Both the position numbers and the translations under genes were made by a program. Below are positions 44,743 through 53,915 of a stretch of 64,000 nt of DNA, piece by piece. The DNA lies in the NCBI GenBank assembly GCA_028281535.1, contig JANQJS010000033.1:45598-109597 (forward strand), written 5' to 3'. Each line of letters opens with the position of its first letter. Position 1 is the first letter of the stretch. The notes under the pieces are model-generated. The model searched no databases. It had not been told where the DNA came from and worked only from the letters and a program-made list of their open reading frames with translations. The DNA comes from Sedimentisphaerales bacterium (GTDB lineage Bacteria > Planctomycetota > Phycisphaerae > Sedimentisphaerales > SM23-30).

Positions 44743-45393
44743 CTAACGGAGTGCTTTGGCCAATCCATGCTTTTGAATATACAATATCCTACACCCTAGT
44801 CCATAAAATATAAATGGGCTTAATAACATTAAAATGCCAGGCAATAATCGATATTCCACATCCCAATCAAAATAGTAGACGTGATGAATTTCATATAAGA
44901 TATTTGCCAGACTAAGAGAAATAACGAAAACGATTTTCTTACCTATAAATTCACCTTTGACAGGCATATCCCCTTCCTTACTGATGACATATTTGCTGAG
45001 AAGGACATAAAGATATATTGCAGTGAGAACAAGAATAAAATTCAACACAGCCTCTATAATCCTGATAGCGTCGGGAGGAAACCCATCTATGCCATTCTCC
45101 AAGTAGCTCCCCAACCTAGCTGATGTATAAATAAAAGCAAATAAACAAATACTACCTACAGTCGCTTTGATACTATCTTTGGATGATTCTTTTAAAACTT
45201 TTATGCCACAAACTAATAAGAAAACTCCCCAAATCGACATCCAAATAAACAAAAACAAGTACATTGAATCCCATTTAAAATCTGGAACAAACAGAAGGCT
45301 GGCGAGTAATGGCGAAAACACCTCAAAAAGCCACCAAAGCCCTAAAACAACTGAAAATATCCCTAAAATTTTACTCGGCCGATGTTTCTTCAT
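44743..45393 (-). CDS. Multi-pass membrane protein of unknown function
   Basis: From the ATG at 45393 this is a 216-residue protein with six hydrophobic segments: LGIFSVVLGLWWLFEVFSPLLASLLFV, MYLFLFIWMSIWGVFLLVCGI, VGSICLFAFIYTSA, AVLNFILVLTAIYLYVLLSKYV, IVFVISLSLANILYEI and ILMLLSPFIFYGLG. Loops are short and basic (MKKHRPSK). I recognise no family or catalytic motif. A six-residue N-terminal extension is possible. The flanking genes do not suggest a role. Confidence 0.7.
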   Translation of the reverse strand: MKKHRPSKILGIFSVVLGLWWLFEVFSPLLASLLFVPDFKWDSMYLFLFIWMSIWGVFLLVCGIKVLKESSKDSIKATVGSICLFAFIYTSARLGSYLENGIDGFPPDAIRIIEAVLNFILVLTAIYLYVLLSKYVISKEGDMPVKGEFIGKKIVFVISLSLANILYEIHHVYYFDWDVEYRLLPGILMLLSPFIFYGLGCRILYIQKHGLAKALR

Positions 45394-45441
45394 GAAATTA
45401 TTGTAACACACTTTTTTAGACTTTGCAAGACCTCCTATTGC

Positions 45442-45458
45442 CTGCCAGGGGCTGGCAG
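45442..45458. repeat. CTGCCAG/CTGGCAG hairpin repeat
   Basis: A perfect seven-bp stem with a three-base GGG loop between two minus-strand genes. It could terminate the gene ending at 45481, but it lacks a T-run; more likely it is another member of the dispersed palindromic repeats. Confidence 0.5.
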
Positions 45459-45480
45459 ACCTACATTATATAAATCAAAA

Positions 45481-46158
45481 CTACCATGAGTAAAAGATAC
45501 TCTTTTTTAACGGCCCTAGAATTTCCTCTAATTCAGACTGAAACATCTTGAGAACTGGTATGGTAAATAGTCGTTTATTGTACTCTTCAATATCATCAGG
45601 ATATTCATTTGAACAAAGTTGGATCGAACAATGAGCCCGGGAAATATATTCGACCTTATCTGAATTTATATTCCCGAACAAATCATGCCACCCCAAGTTA
45701 ATATAAAAATCACAAGGAATGCAATCTCCTCGAACGGATTCAGGAACCTCTTCTTTTAACTTATTTGCCAACATATCACTCTGCAGTGCAGGAATATTCA
45801 TCCATAGACATTCTTGATCTTTTGGCAAATAATTTACCAAGTTTTCAATCGTGCAATCTTCAATCGAAACAGAGTTATCTTCAATCGGAAAAACATACGG
45901 GCTTTTCCCTGTTATTCGACATTTCAAATTGTAAAAGAATGACTTAGCTTTAAACCTCATGGAATGTTTTTTGACCGACTGTTCATGATTTTCCAATTCT
46001 TGCTGCTCGTCTTGATACGCCTTCCATTCATTAGATCCATGTCTATCAATACTCGCATAATATGCCTTGTTACAATTAAAATAATCTAAAAGTTGAAGAA
46101 ACAATTTTGAATCCAAATCAATTTGCTTCTCTATATAGAATGCGATCGTGGTTTCCAT
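45481..46158 (-). CDS. Unrecognised soluble protein, 225 residues
   Basis: The frame is intact and has the composition of a real protein: acidic, with a charged helical region near 60-85 (QDEQQELENHEQSVKKHSMRFKAKSFF). The C-terminal half is richer in cysteine (ECLWMNIPALQ, GDCIPCDFYINLGWHDLFGN, AHCSIQLCSNEYPDD). No signal peptide or membrane segment is seen, and I recognise no domain. It could be an immunity-type or phage-defence-associated protein by style, but nothing supports this firmly. It ends upstream of a palindromic repeat and starts 28 bp after the phosphotransferase gene. Confidence 0.65.
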   Translation of the reverse strand: METTIAFYIEKQIDLDSKLFLQLLDYFNCNKAYYASIDRHGSNEWKAYQDEQQELENHEQSVKKHSMRFKAKSFFYNLKCRITGKSPYVFPIEDNSVSIEDCTIENLVNYLPKDQECLWMNIPALQSDMLANKLKEEVPESVRGDCIPCDFYINLGWHDLFGNINSDKVEYISRAHCSIQLCSNEYPDDIEEYNKRLFTIPVLKMFQSELEEILGPLKKSIFYSW

Positions 46159-46186
46159 TAAAATCCTTAATTAAAGTTCCGTCTGT

Positions 46187-47158
46187 TTACGATAGACTTT
46201 GGGTAAAATCCAAATCAAAATGCTGTTGGCCAGATTCAATCAATTCTTTTCGGCCATCCATGAAGCGGCCAGCGGCTGCATCATCGCTGTAGTCTTCGCC
46301 TACTCGCCAGCGAATTACAGCATAGAGTTCGATTTCGCGGTTTTTAAGAAAATAAGGAATCTGCTTGAGCCAATGTGGAGGCAATTCATGTTCTTTATGA
46401 TAGCCTTCAAAAAAATGCTTTAGAAAGTCAACGGCCTTAGTAAAGCAGGCGTTATCGGCATTCCAGCGAACCATATAATATAAAATAATTGCGATATCTT
46501 CAACAAACCAGCTATAGGCCGAATCGTCAAAATCAAATAAGGTTATTTGCATTTGATCATCGATAAAAAAATTACCGCGATGGGCATCACGATGAATTAA
46601 ACCATAAGATTTCTTATCTTTTGGTAATTGTTTAAAATGTTTTTCTAGTTCATGATAGATCGAAAGAATTTTATCCGACATAAACGGAAGGTAGCATTGT
46701 CGCATCTGCGCATCGTCCCAGCAATGCCGCTTCCATTGAGGACGACTTGGTTTATAGGCTTGAGTAAGTCGATGCATTTTTCCGAGTGTTTGGCCATAAG
46801 CTTTAAAAAACTCTGGCGGCCATGCGGTTTTGCCAGGTAATTGCCCAGGTGCTTTATAAAAAATGGTCGCTAAGTGATGTCCCCCCTCGCCATCATCAAT
46901 CTGTTCGACGAGGCTTTGATGTTTGGATTCAACCGCTCTAGAGACACCTACGCCTTGATCATGCAAATAGTTGATCCAATCTATTTCGGCTTGAATTTGA
47001 CTCATCGTACGTCGCGAACTATGTGCGATACGCAAAATAAACGATTGTCCATCACGATTAAACTCATAGATGATATTTTCAAATCCCTCCAATGGATGAA
47101 CTTGCTCATTTGTGAGACCGAATTTTTGACATATATTATCCAGGACATTGGATTGCAT
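46187..47158 (-). CDS. Aminoglycoside phosphotransferase-family kinase
   Basis: The 323-residue protein has the protein-kinase-like APH fold. It has an N-terminal nucleotide-binding lobe (LEGFENIIYEFNRDGQSFILRI), the catalytic Brenner motif HRDAHRGN with D191 and N196, and the metal-binding DFDD at 209-212. Family members phosphorylate antibiotics, choline, homoserine or hydroxylysine. The DDSAYSWFVEDIAIILYY continuation is typical of the SrkA/choline kinase branch, so antibiotic resistance should not be assumed. The substrate remains unknown. It is divergent from the LamG gene. Confidence 0.87.
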   Translation of the reverse strand: MQSNVLDNICQKFGLTNEQVHPLEGFENIIYEFNRDGQSFILRIAHSSRRTMSQIQAEIDWINYLHDQGVGVSRAVESKHQSLVEQIDDGEGGHHLATIFYKAPGQLPGKTAWPPEFFKAYGQTLGKMHRLTQAYKPSRPQWKRHCWDDAQMRQCYLPFMSDKILSIYHELEKHFKQLPKDKKSYGLIHRDAHRGNFFIDDQMQITLFDFDDSAYSWFVEDIAIILYYMVRWNADNACFTKAVDFLKHFFEGYHKEHELPPHWLKQIPYFLKNREIELYAVIRWRVGEDYSDDAAAGRFMDGRKELIESGQQHFDLDFTQSLS

Positions 47159-47414
47159 TGAAAACTCTCGCGTTTTGACTCTTGGTTAATTTTGACCGAA
47201 TGATATTATAACAAGTTGGCATGCCAAATAAATTGAAAACCTTGTGTTTTGAAGACAAATCTGATACTCTATTTGGTAAGACTATTACCCACGCAAAAGC
47301 AGAGTATGATATACGGATCACCCAAATAGCAACCCAAGGACATCCATATAATCCTGCATCTCGCTTTTGTTTACTATCAAAATTAATGTGTTACAAATCG
47401 GAGGCTACCCTATC

Positions 47415-49505
47415 ATGATTACTCGAATTGCTATGATTCATTTCGTTTTACTATTTTCCACTGCCACTTTTGCAGAACCCGTTGCCTGGTGGAATTTTGA
47501 TGATGAAGAAAAAAACATCGCTGTAGACATTGCGAAAAAAACCAATGATAACATCCTTGGAAACCACTGGTACAAGAAAGGCGTTAAAGGAAACGGTCTG
47601 AAATTTGATGGCCATACGACTCGTATTATACGTGCGGCAACAAAAGCACCTCAACTCAATGAATTCACGATCGAGGCCTGGGTAGCACCGCAAGCCTATC
47701 CCTGGAATTGGACAGCCATTGTTAACCAGGAAAAAAATCATAAAGAGGGTTTCTTTTTTGGTATTAGTGCAGATGGCAACATTGGATTAGGCGCCGCCTT
47801 GACGCGCGATGGTCAATGGCATACGTGCATTTCCAAAGATCGCATCGAACCACTAAAGTGGTCGCATATTGCTGCGACCATCAACGATAGCAGCATGGCG
47901 GTTTATATTAATGGCAAGAAAAGTGGCGAAGTTACCGCTCAAGACCTTGGATGGGAAAGCCTTGGTTCCATCCGCCCCGCCGAAGAATCAGACCTTCTGA
48001 TCGGTATGAGCCAAACAAAAATGTATCCCCAAGGCACTGAGCGTGAGCCCAGTCGTAAACAACTTTCCTGGATGGTGTTTGATGGGTTGATTGATGAAAT
48101 CAAAATTCACGACGAAGCCATGACAGAAAAAGAGATTCGTGCAACTTACGAATTTGTTCAACCAGATAATCCGCAACCGCTCCAATGGCGACAGTTTCCA
48201 ACCGAAGGCTCAAACACTAGAGAATTCGGTGCATCCTATACCAAGTTAATCTACGACGAAGCCTGGGACAGTCACTGGCGTATGGGTGAATTTTCTGATG
48301 TGGTAGTCACATTTGAAAAACCAGTTCGTGTCGTGTTCTGGCGTGGCATCAATTACGCCGCGAGCTATGTGACTGAAAACAACCTCTGGATGGGTGATCA
48401 GAGCCTGGAAGGCTACAGCGCCTGGGGTTGTAACGAACATATGTCTGACAAACAATGTCGCTATTCCCATGTACGAATCATCGAAAACAATCCGGCTCGC
48501 ATCATCGTGCATTGGCGGTACGCGTTGGCCGACATACTTTATCAGATTGTCAATACAGATCCCTTAACAAAATGGGGAGACTGGGCAGATGAGTACTTTG
48601 TGATTTATCCGGATGCAGTGGTTGTACGTCAACAGAACCTATGGAGTAAAGAGCATGAAGCTCCCTATTCATTCTGGAATGAAATGGAAGATGTTCACAA
48701 ACACCAATTTCAGGAAACGATCCTATTCAATCAACCCGGAACCTGGCCCAGAGATAATATCGATCCTGTCAATGCCATGACCGTTGCGACGATGGAAGGA
48801 GAAACGTTTAAATGCATCTGGGGCAAAGACCTTGAATTTGAGGAAGAGGAGATTCTAAATCATGACGTTGTGAAAAATGCTACGATTCAGTTAACCAATT
48901 TAAAATCGAAATATAAGCCGTTTATCATTTTTGAACCGGGCAGTAAAATCGAACCTTGGGTTGGTGAAGATCATAGTTTTTGGAACCATTGGCCGGTCGC
49001 CCAATTGCCCAGTGACGGTCGTTTTGGTCCCTCAAATGATCGTCCCAGCCATACTTCTTTTTCGAATGGCGTACCGGTGGTACACAAAAATGGCAATAAA
49101 CACAGTTCAGCCATGCTCTACGGGCTTACAGAACAACCGATTGAAAAATTGGTACCCTTAGCTCGATCATGGAACCACTCCGCAAAACTAAGCGTTCTGG
49201 ATGGCAATGCAAAAAGTAAAGGCTATAACAAATTTCAACGTGCGTATGAATTGCAATGCGAAAAACCGGGTAGCAAAATACAATTCAAGCTCAGCGCTGA
49301 CAAGAAGAATCCTCTTGTTAACCCAGCCTTCGTCTTAGAAAACTTTGGGGCAAACAATATCACTTTAACGCGTGATGGAAAACAACTCCAGGAAAAGAGC
49401 GATTACCGAATAGGCCATGAAAAGAATTTGAATCAAACCAATCTGATCCTCTGGGTAAATCAAACATCAACCACCCCGGTGACGTACACGATCAGCTCAT
49501 TATAA
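47415..49505 (+). CDS. Secreted LamG-domain protein
   Basis: From the ATG at 47415 (GGAGG about ten bases upstream) this is a 696-residue exported protein with a signal peptide cleaved near TFAEP. Residues about 20-230 form a LamG/concanavalin A-like jelly roll (VAWWNFDDE, LNEFTIEAWVAPQAYPWNWTAIVNQE, VYINGKKSGEV, FDGLIDEIKIHDEAMTEKEI). These domains bind carbohydrate. The remaining 450 residues contain tryptophan-rich segments (WDSHWRMGEFSDVVVTFEKPVRVVFWRGINYAASYVTENNLWMG, split here) that I cannot assign. Polysaccharide binding or degradation is inferred, in line with the fucosidase 2 kb downstream. A 12-bp palindrome TTGGCATGCCAA lies at 47216-47227 in the upstream gap. Confidence 0.8.
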   Translation: MITRIAMIHFVLLFSTATFAEPVAWWNFDDEEKNIAVDIAKKTNDNILGNHWYKKGVKGNGLKFDGHTTRIIRAATKAPQLNEFTIEAWVAPQAYPWNWTAIVNQEKNHKEGFFFGISADGNIGLGAALTRDGQWHTCISKDRIEPLKWSHIAATINDSSMAVYINGKKSGEVTAQDLGWESLGSIRPAEESDLLIGMSQTKMYPQGTEREPSRKQLSWMVFDGLIDEIKIHDEAMTEKEIRATYEFVQPDNPQPLQWRQFPTEGSNTREFGASYTKLIYDEAWDSHWRMGEFSDVVVTFEKPVRVVFWRGINYAASYVTENNLWMGDQSLEGYSAWGCNEHMSDKQCRYSHVRIIENNPARIIVHWRYALADILYQIVNTDPLTKWGDWADEYFVIYPDAVVVRQQNLWSKEHEAPYSFWNEMEDVHKHQFQETILFNQPGTWPRDNIDPVNAMTVATMEGETFKCIWGKDLEFEEEEILNHDVVKNATIQLTNLKSKYKPFIIFEPGSKIEPWVGEDHSFWNHWPVAQLPSDGRFGPSNDRPSHTSFSNGVPVVHKNGNKHSSAMLYGLTEQPIEKLVPLARSWNHSAKLSVLDGNAKSKGYNKFQRAYELQCEKPGSKIQFKLSADKKNPLVNPAFVLENFGANNITLTRDGKQLQEKSDYRIGHEKNLNQTNLILWVNQTSTTPVTYTISSL

Positions 49506-49517
49506 CAGCTGTTTTGA

Positions 49518-50081
49518 TCAGATGTTTACTTTCGTTTTCGGCTGAAGGTTAAAGAAATAGACAAGATTTTCGACAATATTTGCTTTGCCGAAATAAGGAT
49601 TTTCTTCTGCGTTCTCTAAAGAACGTCCCGTGCGATGCGCGATTTCTCCAACAACATCTTCTTCAAAATCTTCATCGTCTAATTCTAAATCTTCGAAGAC
49701 GCTATCTAAAGGGTGAATAGGAAAACCTGGATAATACTCATCCGTTCTTTCTTGCAATTGTTCATAAACCGCTCGAATCACCCAAGGATCAACCTTGCGG
49801 CAATCGAAGTGACGAGCAAATGAACAGATAGAATCATTTTTACGACGTTCTGCCAGCAAAGCAAATGATTTGATGGTTTTTTGAGTTAACCATTTACTTA
49901 TCAACAAAATGAAGAAAATAAAGCCTAGAATGCAAGGCAGAGCCCATGGATCGCTGATCGCCAATGAAATAATCAGGGCAAGTAAAAATCCTAATAATAC
50001 CAAACAGATACACCATTCAATTATCCCCATAGGCTCATTTGAACATTGATATTTCGGCATGTGTCTCGACAACATTTTCAT
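49518..50081 (-). CDS. Small membrane protein of unknown function
   Basis: The 187-residue protein has two hydrophobic segments near residues 20-65 (WCICLVLLGFLLALIISLAI and LPCILGFIFFILLI), then a soluble acidic domain. The domain contains FARHFDCRKVDPWVIRAVYEQLQ and PLDSVFEDLELDDEDFEED, which loosely recalls acyl-carrier-like DUF1493 proteins. The family assignment is uncertain. It converges with the LamG gene, 12 bp apart. Confidence 0.65.
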   Translation of the reverse strand: MKMLSRHMPKYQCSNEPMGIIEWCICLVLLGFLLALIISLAISDPWALPCILGFIFFILLISKWLTQKTIKSFALLAERRKNDSICSFARHFDCRKVDPWVIRAVYEQLQERTDEYYPGFPIHPLDSVFEDLELDDEDFEEDVVGEIAHRTGRSLENAEENPYFGKANIVENLVYFFNLQPKTKVNI

Positions 50082-50115
50082 AGGCTAATTATATCACTAA
50101 AAAATATTTTTGAAA

Positions 50116-50763
50116 CTATTTTTTTCGGAGCATTAATTGGAATGCTTTAGCCTCACCACCATTCATAGTTTGCACCTCTATTTCTTGTTCGGATTCGATT
50201 TTGAATTCTTTGAACAAAGTTAAAATCCATTGGCGAGTATGATGACGAAACGTGACGCCTTCAGGCAAAGCGAAGACGCCATGATTATCCATATCATCAT
50301 TGAATGTTTCGTATTGCTCCATTTCAATGGCGTTAATTTGCAAATAATAATCGCTCACATAAAGTAATCCATTCGATCGCAATTTATTTTTTAATAACTC
50401 AATTAATCGCGTTTGCCCTTGATTGGTTGGAATACAAGTTAGAACGGCAAATAATAGAATACAATCTACCGTTAGATCATCCACCATCAAATCAAAAGGC
50501 TGATCAATAGGGTAGAGCGGTAATTCTTCACCTGCCTGACCTCGCTCTATCATTTTTTCCGAGCTGTCGTAGCCTATCACATTTTGATAACCAGACTCTT
50601 TCAGACGCTTAACAAGCCGGCCATAACCACAACCATAATCCAGAATCTGTGATGTTTTATTAACATATTGATCAAACAAAACAATATCCAGCGGATGCGT
50701 AAATGTTTTAGTATCGGCGACCCGATTCCAATAGTCTTTTTGATTATCTAATTCGTGATTCAT
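50116..50763 (-). CDS. Class I SAM-dependent methyltransferase
   Basis: The 215-residue protein has the AdoMet-binding motif ILDYGCGYGRLVKRLKESGY near residues 37-56, the acidic strand-2 end VIGYDSSEKMIERG, and DCILLFAVLTCIPTN as motif IV. C-terminal YVSDYYLQINAIEMEQYETF suggests a small-molecule methyltransferase. The substrate is not predictable. It lies 9 bp after the HAD hydrolase gene on the same strand, so the two are likely co-transcribed. Confidence 0.88.
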   Translation of the reverse strand: MNHELDNQKDYWNRVADTKTFTHPLDIVLFDQYVNKTSQILDYGCGYGRLVKRLKESGYQNVIGYDSSEKMIERGQAGEELPLYPIDQPFDLMVDDLTVDCILLFAVLTCIPTNQGQTRLIELLKNKLRSNGLLYVSDYYLQINAIEMEQYETFNDDMDNHGVFALPEGVTFRHHTRQWILTLFKEFKIESEQEIEVQTMNGGEAKAFQLMLRKK

Positions 50764-50772
50764 ATTTAATAT

Positions 50773-51492
50773 TTATACACCAACAATCTTCATAATATCA
50801 ATCAATTTATTAATTGAATAAGTTGGGCAAATATCTGTTTCATTGACATGATTTTCAGGATTAAACCAGCATGAATGAAGACCTGCCTGATTGGCACCAT
50901 CTATATCACTTTCCAGGCTATCGCCAATCATTAAAATTCTGTCTTTCGGAACGGATGGATTTAGCTGCTGGTGTGCATAATCAAAAATTTTGGGATGCGG
51001 CTTTTTAAATTCAGCGTCACCCTGAATCTCGCCAGAAACAACAATAATTTTAATAAACGGATTGAGCGCAGAATTTAAAAATCGACTTTTTTGCACATCG
51101 ACAATCCCATTGGTAATAATCCCTATATCACAATGGTCAGATAACGTTTCCACGACCTCTTTTGCATGCGGCAGAAGAAACTGACATGATGACATAACAT
51201 CAATATAAAATGAACTGAATTGATCAACAGATCTACCCAAATCCATCTCATCAAATAATAATTCAAAACGCTTGCTCCGTAAGTTATCTTTCGTCACAAG
51301 TCCTTGATGATATTCTTGCCATAAAGCTCGGTTGATCTGATTGTATTTTAAATAAGCCTGATGCGTTAACGTATCATCGAAATCATAAAATTCAGACATG
51401 GTAGATTTAAACGACACCTCTTCAGCTCTTTGATAATCAAACAGCGTTTCATCGGCATCAAAAAAGACAATATCATAATTCAAAGAATTCAT
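50773..51492 (-). CDS. HAD-family hydrolase (YjjG/pyrimidine 5'-nucleotidase-like)
   Basis: The protein (239 residues from the ATG at 51492) has HAD motif I FFDADETLFDY (D12, D14), a helical cap, motif II GIITNGI, the lysine in FKKPHPKIFDYAHQQ, and motif III MIGDSLESDIDGANQAG. This pattern fits the YjjG 5'-nucleotidase type. The open frame extends upstream to 51558, but that extension is read out of the inverted repeat element and is rejected. The next gene on this strand is a methyltransferase. Confidence 0.88.
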   Translation of the reverse strand: MNSLNYDIVFFDADETLFDYQRAEEVSFKSTMSEFYDFDDTLTHQAYLKYNQINRALWQEYHQGLVTKDNLRSKRFELLFDEMDLGRSVDQFSSFYIDVMSSCQFLLPHAKEVVETLSDHCDIGIITNGIVDVQKSRFLNSALNPFIKIIVVSGEIQGDAEFKKPHPKIFDYAHQQLNPSVPKDRILMIGDSLESDIDGANQAGLHSCWFNPENHVNETDICPTYSINKLIDIMKIVGV

Positions 51493-51516
51493 GTCTGACC
51501 ATCTCGCAAAAAGAAG

Positions 51517-51626
51517 AGTGGCAGCCTCAGTTCGTCGCAGGCGAAATGGGAATGGCAAATGGTATAAATCTTACGACTCTTCAATTCGCCATCCCCATCT
51601 CGCTAAAGCAAGCTGAGGCTGCCACT
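51517..51626. mobile_element. 110-bp element with long imperfect inverted repeats
   Basis: The outer 14 bases are perfectly inverted: AGTGGCAGCCTCAG at 51517-51530 and CTGAGGCTGCCACT at 51613-51626. Inside, GCGAAATGGGAATGGCAAAT matches the inverted right half with few mismatches (GCGAGATGGGGATGGCGAAT). Nearly the whole unit can fold back on itself. It contains no gene and abuts the HAD gene start, possibly carrying its promoter region. A miniature palindromic mobile element is the simplest reading. Confidence 0.65.
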
Positions 51627-51681
51627 CAAATAAACACTTAAAATATCATCGACTAAAAATCGTTATCGTCGATCAACTCAT

Positions 51682-53214
51682 TTACCAGGCTTCATCAAGC
51701 ACTCGAATCTTAAAGGCCCAAGCATGATCGCAGGGCAATGGGTCTGGCAATTCTTCAATCACAACAATACCAGGTTCATCATCATCTTCTTCATCAATTT
51801 CTTGGCGCCACTTCAAAGGTTTGTCACTACCCAACATTTTAATTTCAGATCCTTCCAATGCCGTAACATTTCGGATCCTAAGGGGTACTTTGGGTTTTTC
51901 CAAATCAATTGCATAAAGATATTCCGCTTTTCGTGTAAATCGAATCGAACCCTGTTTCCAGTCATGAGTACCACCCACCACAAAAGGGGCTGGCGTTGTG
52001 CCATGGAGTGCTTCTTTATTAATCTTCATCCAGTCACCCAACTCAGTCAAACCTTTGATTTGAGCTTTGGGCAATGTGCCATCTGCTTTAGGAGCAACAC
52101 TAAACATCGTCAAACCATTTTTACTGGTGTTATCAACAATAAAATCGACCATCTCATTGGTCGGTCTGCACCCTACATGAGGCGTCCAGGCCCAGCTCTC
52201 ACCCAAAGGATAATCACACTGCCATTTCGCAGGTTTTGGATGTGGCGGCGTTTCAATTTCCATATTTAACACCGTACAAAAACCTGGCATATCCTGGCGA
52301 TGTGTAGGTCGCAGTTTTTTAGAAGTAACCACCACATCTTTGTCCCACTCTTCGGCAGAATTAAAATAATAAGCCAACATTTTGCGTTTCAATTCATCTG
52401 GTGGTTCACCTGAATCCATATGTTCACACCAGATCAAATCGATTTTATATTTGTCGACTAATTCTTTCCATTTATTCCAACGTTCATCCCAATGCTCTTT
52501 GGGCCAATCAGCGCCTGGATAATCATTATCAATAGGCCTTCTATGCGTTGACTTTTTAGGAGGACCATATAGCCCGGCATATTTCGGATCATTTACATCG
52601 ACACCTGGAGGACATAACCGACGTCCTGCATCATATGTAATATAAGTACGCCAATTGTGAACCGCAACGCATGTTTTTAATCCTTCATTACGACACGCCT
52701 CGACCAAAGTGCCAACAATATCCACCTTCGGTCCCATGTCGACCGAATTCCAATCATCAAATTCCGTATCCCATAAAGCAAAACCATCATGATGTTCTGC
52801 CCCCGGCCCTGCATAATCTGCCCCGGCATGTTTAAACAGCTTGGCCCATTCTTTCGGGTTATAATTTTCCGCTTTCCACATCGGGACAAAATCTTTGTAA
52901 CCAAACTCAACGCCTGGTTTGCCATATTTACGTTCGACCAGCCGGTATGTTCCGCTATCAGGCATATACATCGTCCAATAGCCAGCACAACCAAAACCCG
53001 GCACTGTGTAAGGACCCCAGTGAAAATAAAATCCCAACACCGCATCTTCATACCATTGCTCGGTAGCACTTTTTTGCCTGAGCGAATCCCAGGTCGGTTC
53101 AAAATGCTTTTTCGCTTTCTTCTTCACATCAGAAGCCTGGATCGAACTGGACAAGGATGAAATGAACAGGCAGACCACTACCACAAGAATAAACACTAAT
53201 TTTTGTTTCTTCAT
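51682..53214 (-). CDS. Secreted alpha-L-fucosidase (GH29)
   Basis: From the ATG at 53214 (GGAGG seven bases upstream) this is a 510-residue exported glycoside hydrolase with a signal peptide cleaved near IQASD. GH29 markers are WYEDAVLGFYFHWGPYTVPGFG, the DYAGPGAEHHDGFALWDTEFDDWN segment (acid/sugar-binding histidines), and YGPPKKSTHRRPIDNDYPG. The fold's nucleophile position reads IDLIWCEHMD: the usual aspartate of the W-x-D pattern appears as glutamate E264, an oddity. The C-terminal beta domain ends in LPDPLPCDHAWAFKIRVLDEAW. It would act outside the cytoplasm on fucosylated algal or animal glycans such as fucoidan. Confidence 0.87.
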   Translation of the reverse strand: MKKQKLVFILVVVVCLFISSLSSSIQASDVKKKAKKHFEPTWDSLRQKSATEQWYEDAVLGFYFHWGPYTVPGFGCAGYWTMYMPDSGTYRLVERKYGKPGVEFGYKDFVPMWKAENYNPKEWAKLFKHAGADYAGPGAEHHDGFALWDTEFDDWNSVDMGPKVDIVGTLVEACRNEGLKTCVAVHNWRTYITYDAGRRLCPPGVDVNDPKYAGLYGPPKKSTHRRPIDNDYPGADWPKEHWDERWNKWKELVDKYKIDLIWCEHMDSGEPPDELKRKMLAYYFNSAEEWDKDVVVTSKKLRPTHRQDMPGFCTVLNMEIETPPHPKPAKWQCDYPLGESWAWTPHVGCRPTNEMVDFIVDNTSKNGLTMFSVAPKADGTLPKAQIKGLTELGDWMKINKEALHGTTPAPFVVGGTHDWKQGSIRFTRKAEYLYAIDLEKPKVPLRIRNVTALEGSEIKMLGSDKPLKWRQEIDEEDDDEPGIVVIEELPDPLPCDHAWAFKIRVLDEAW

Positions 53215-53388
53215 GAAAGAACCTCCATTTAATGAGGAATGAAAATTTAAACACAACTTTTCTAAATTTAGAGTATAGCAAAATAATACGCTTACGTATA
53301 GCCAGAATGCGGTTTATGGCTCATAATCAGGATAATTCCCAATTCATGCCCTACAAGTCGTTTTATTTATTTTCAACCAACTTAATTG

Positions 53389-53416
53389 TTGACTTCACAG
53401 TAGTCTATTGTATTAT
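53389..53416 (+). promoter_or_regulatory. Candidate sigma70 promoter of the Rrf2-hcp pair
   Basis: TTGACT (53389-53394) and TATTAT (53411-53416) are 16 bp apart, about 34 bp before the Rrf2 regulator start codon. An Rrf2 operator overlapping it would allow autoregulation, but I did not find a clear dyad. Confidence 0.55.
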
Positions 53417-53450
53417 TGTGGTACTTCTTTACTAGATTGGAGGTTAGCTC

Positions 53451-53888
53451 ATGGCCAATATCGTCAAACTATCACAAGCATGCAGCTTAGCATTGCATTC
53501 GATAGCCATTATTGCTGCCAAAACCGACGGGCCAACTTCCACACAGTTTTTAGCCGAAAAATTTGGCGCCTCGTCCAATCATTTATCGAAAGTCTTACAG
53601 CGACTCGCTAAAGCAGGCTTCATTCGAAATATTCGCGGCCCTAAAGGCGGCACAACGCTCGCGAAAGGCCCTGATGCCATCACCTTACTGGAAATTTATG
53701 AATCCATTGAAGGCCCCTTTGAATTTAAATGTTGCCTACTGAAAGTTCCTCATTGCCAAGGGTGCGATTGCATGCTCGGCGGATTTATCGAAGAAGCAAA
53801 TCGAAAAATTTATCAGGAATTATCAAACACGACCTTGCACCAACTCGTTGAGCGAGTTCAGATGTCACAATATGAACAGGCGGTCTAA
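53451..53888 (+). CDS. Rrf2-family transcriptional regulator
   Basis: The 145-residue protein has the Rrf2 winged-helix domain: LSQACSLALHSIAIIAAK, then TSTQFLAEKFGASSNHLSKVLQRLAKAGFIRNIRGPKGG (DNA-recognition helix and wing). It has a cysteine cluster at C94, C95, C102, C105 and C107 in a region where Rrf2 regulators such as NsrR and IscR bind an iron-sulfur cluster. It starts with GGAGG seven bases upstream and is followed 27 bp later by hcp. Regulation of hcp in response to nitric oxide or nitrosative stress is the likely role. The exact cluster type is not predictable. Confidence 0.9.
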   Translation: MANIVKLSQACSLALHSIAIIAAKTDGPTSTQFLAEKFGASSNHLSKVLQRLAKAGFIRNIRGPKGGTTLAKGPDAITLLEIYESIEGPFEFKCCLLKVPHCQGCDCMLGGFIEEANRKIYQELSNTTLHQLVERVQMSQYEQAV

Positions 53889-53915
53889 GCCAAACGTTCA
53901 GGAAAGGATAATATT

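Noticed and set aside
46187..47158. Aminoglycoside resistance gene
   Set aside because: The kinase fold is certain, but motifs fit the broader choline/homoserine/SrkA-type branch; resistance cannot be claimed.
51493..51558. 22-residue N-terminal extension of the HAD hydrolase
   Set aside because: The extension is read from an inverted repeat element; the HAD motif I lies at the expected distance from the internal ATG at 51492.
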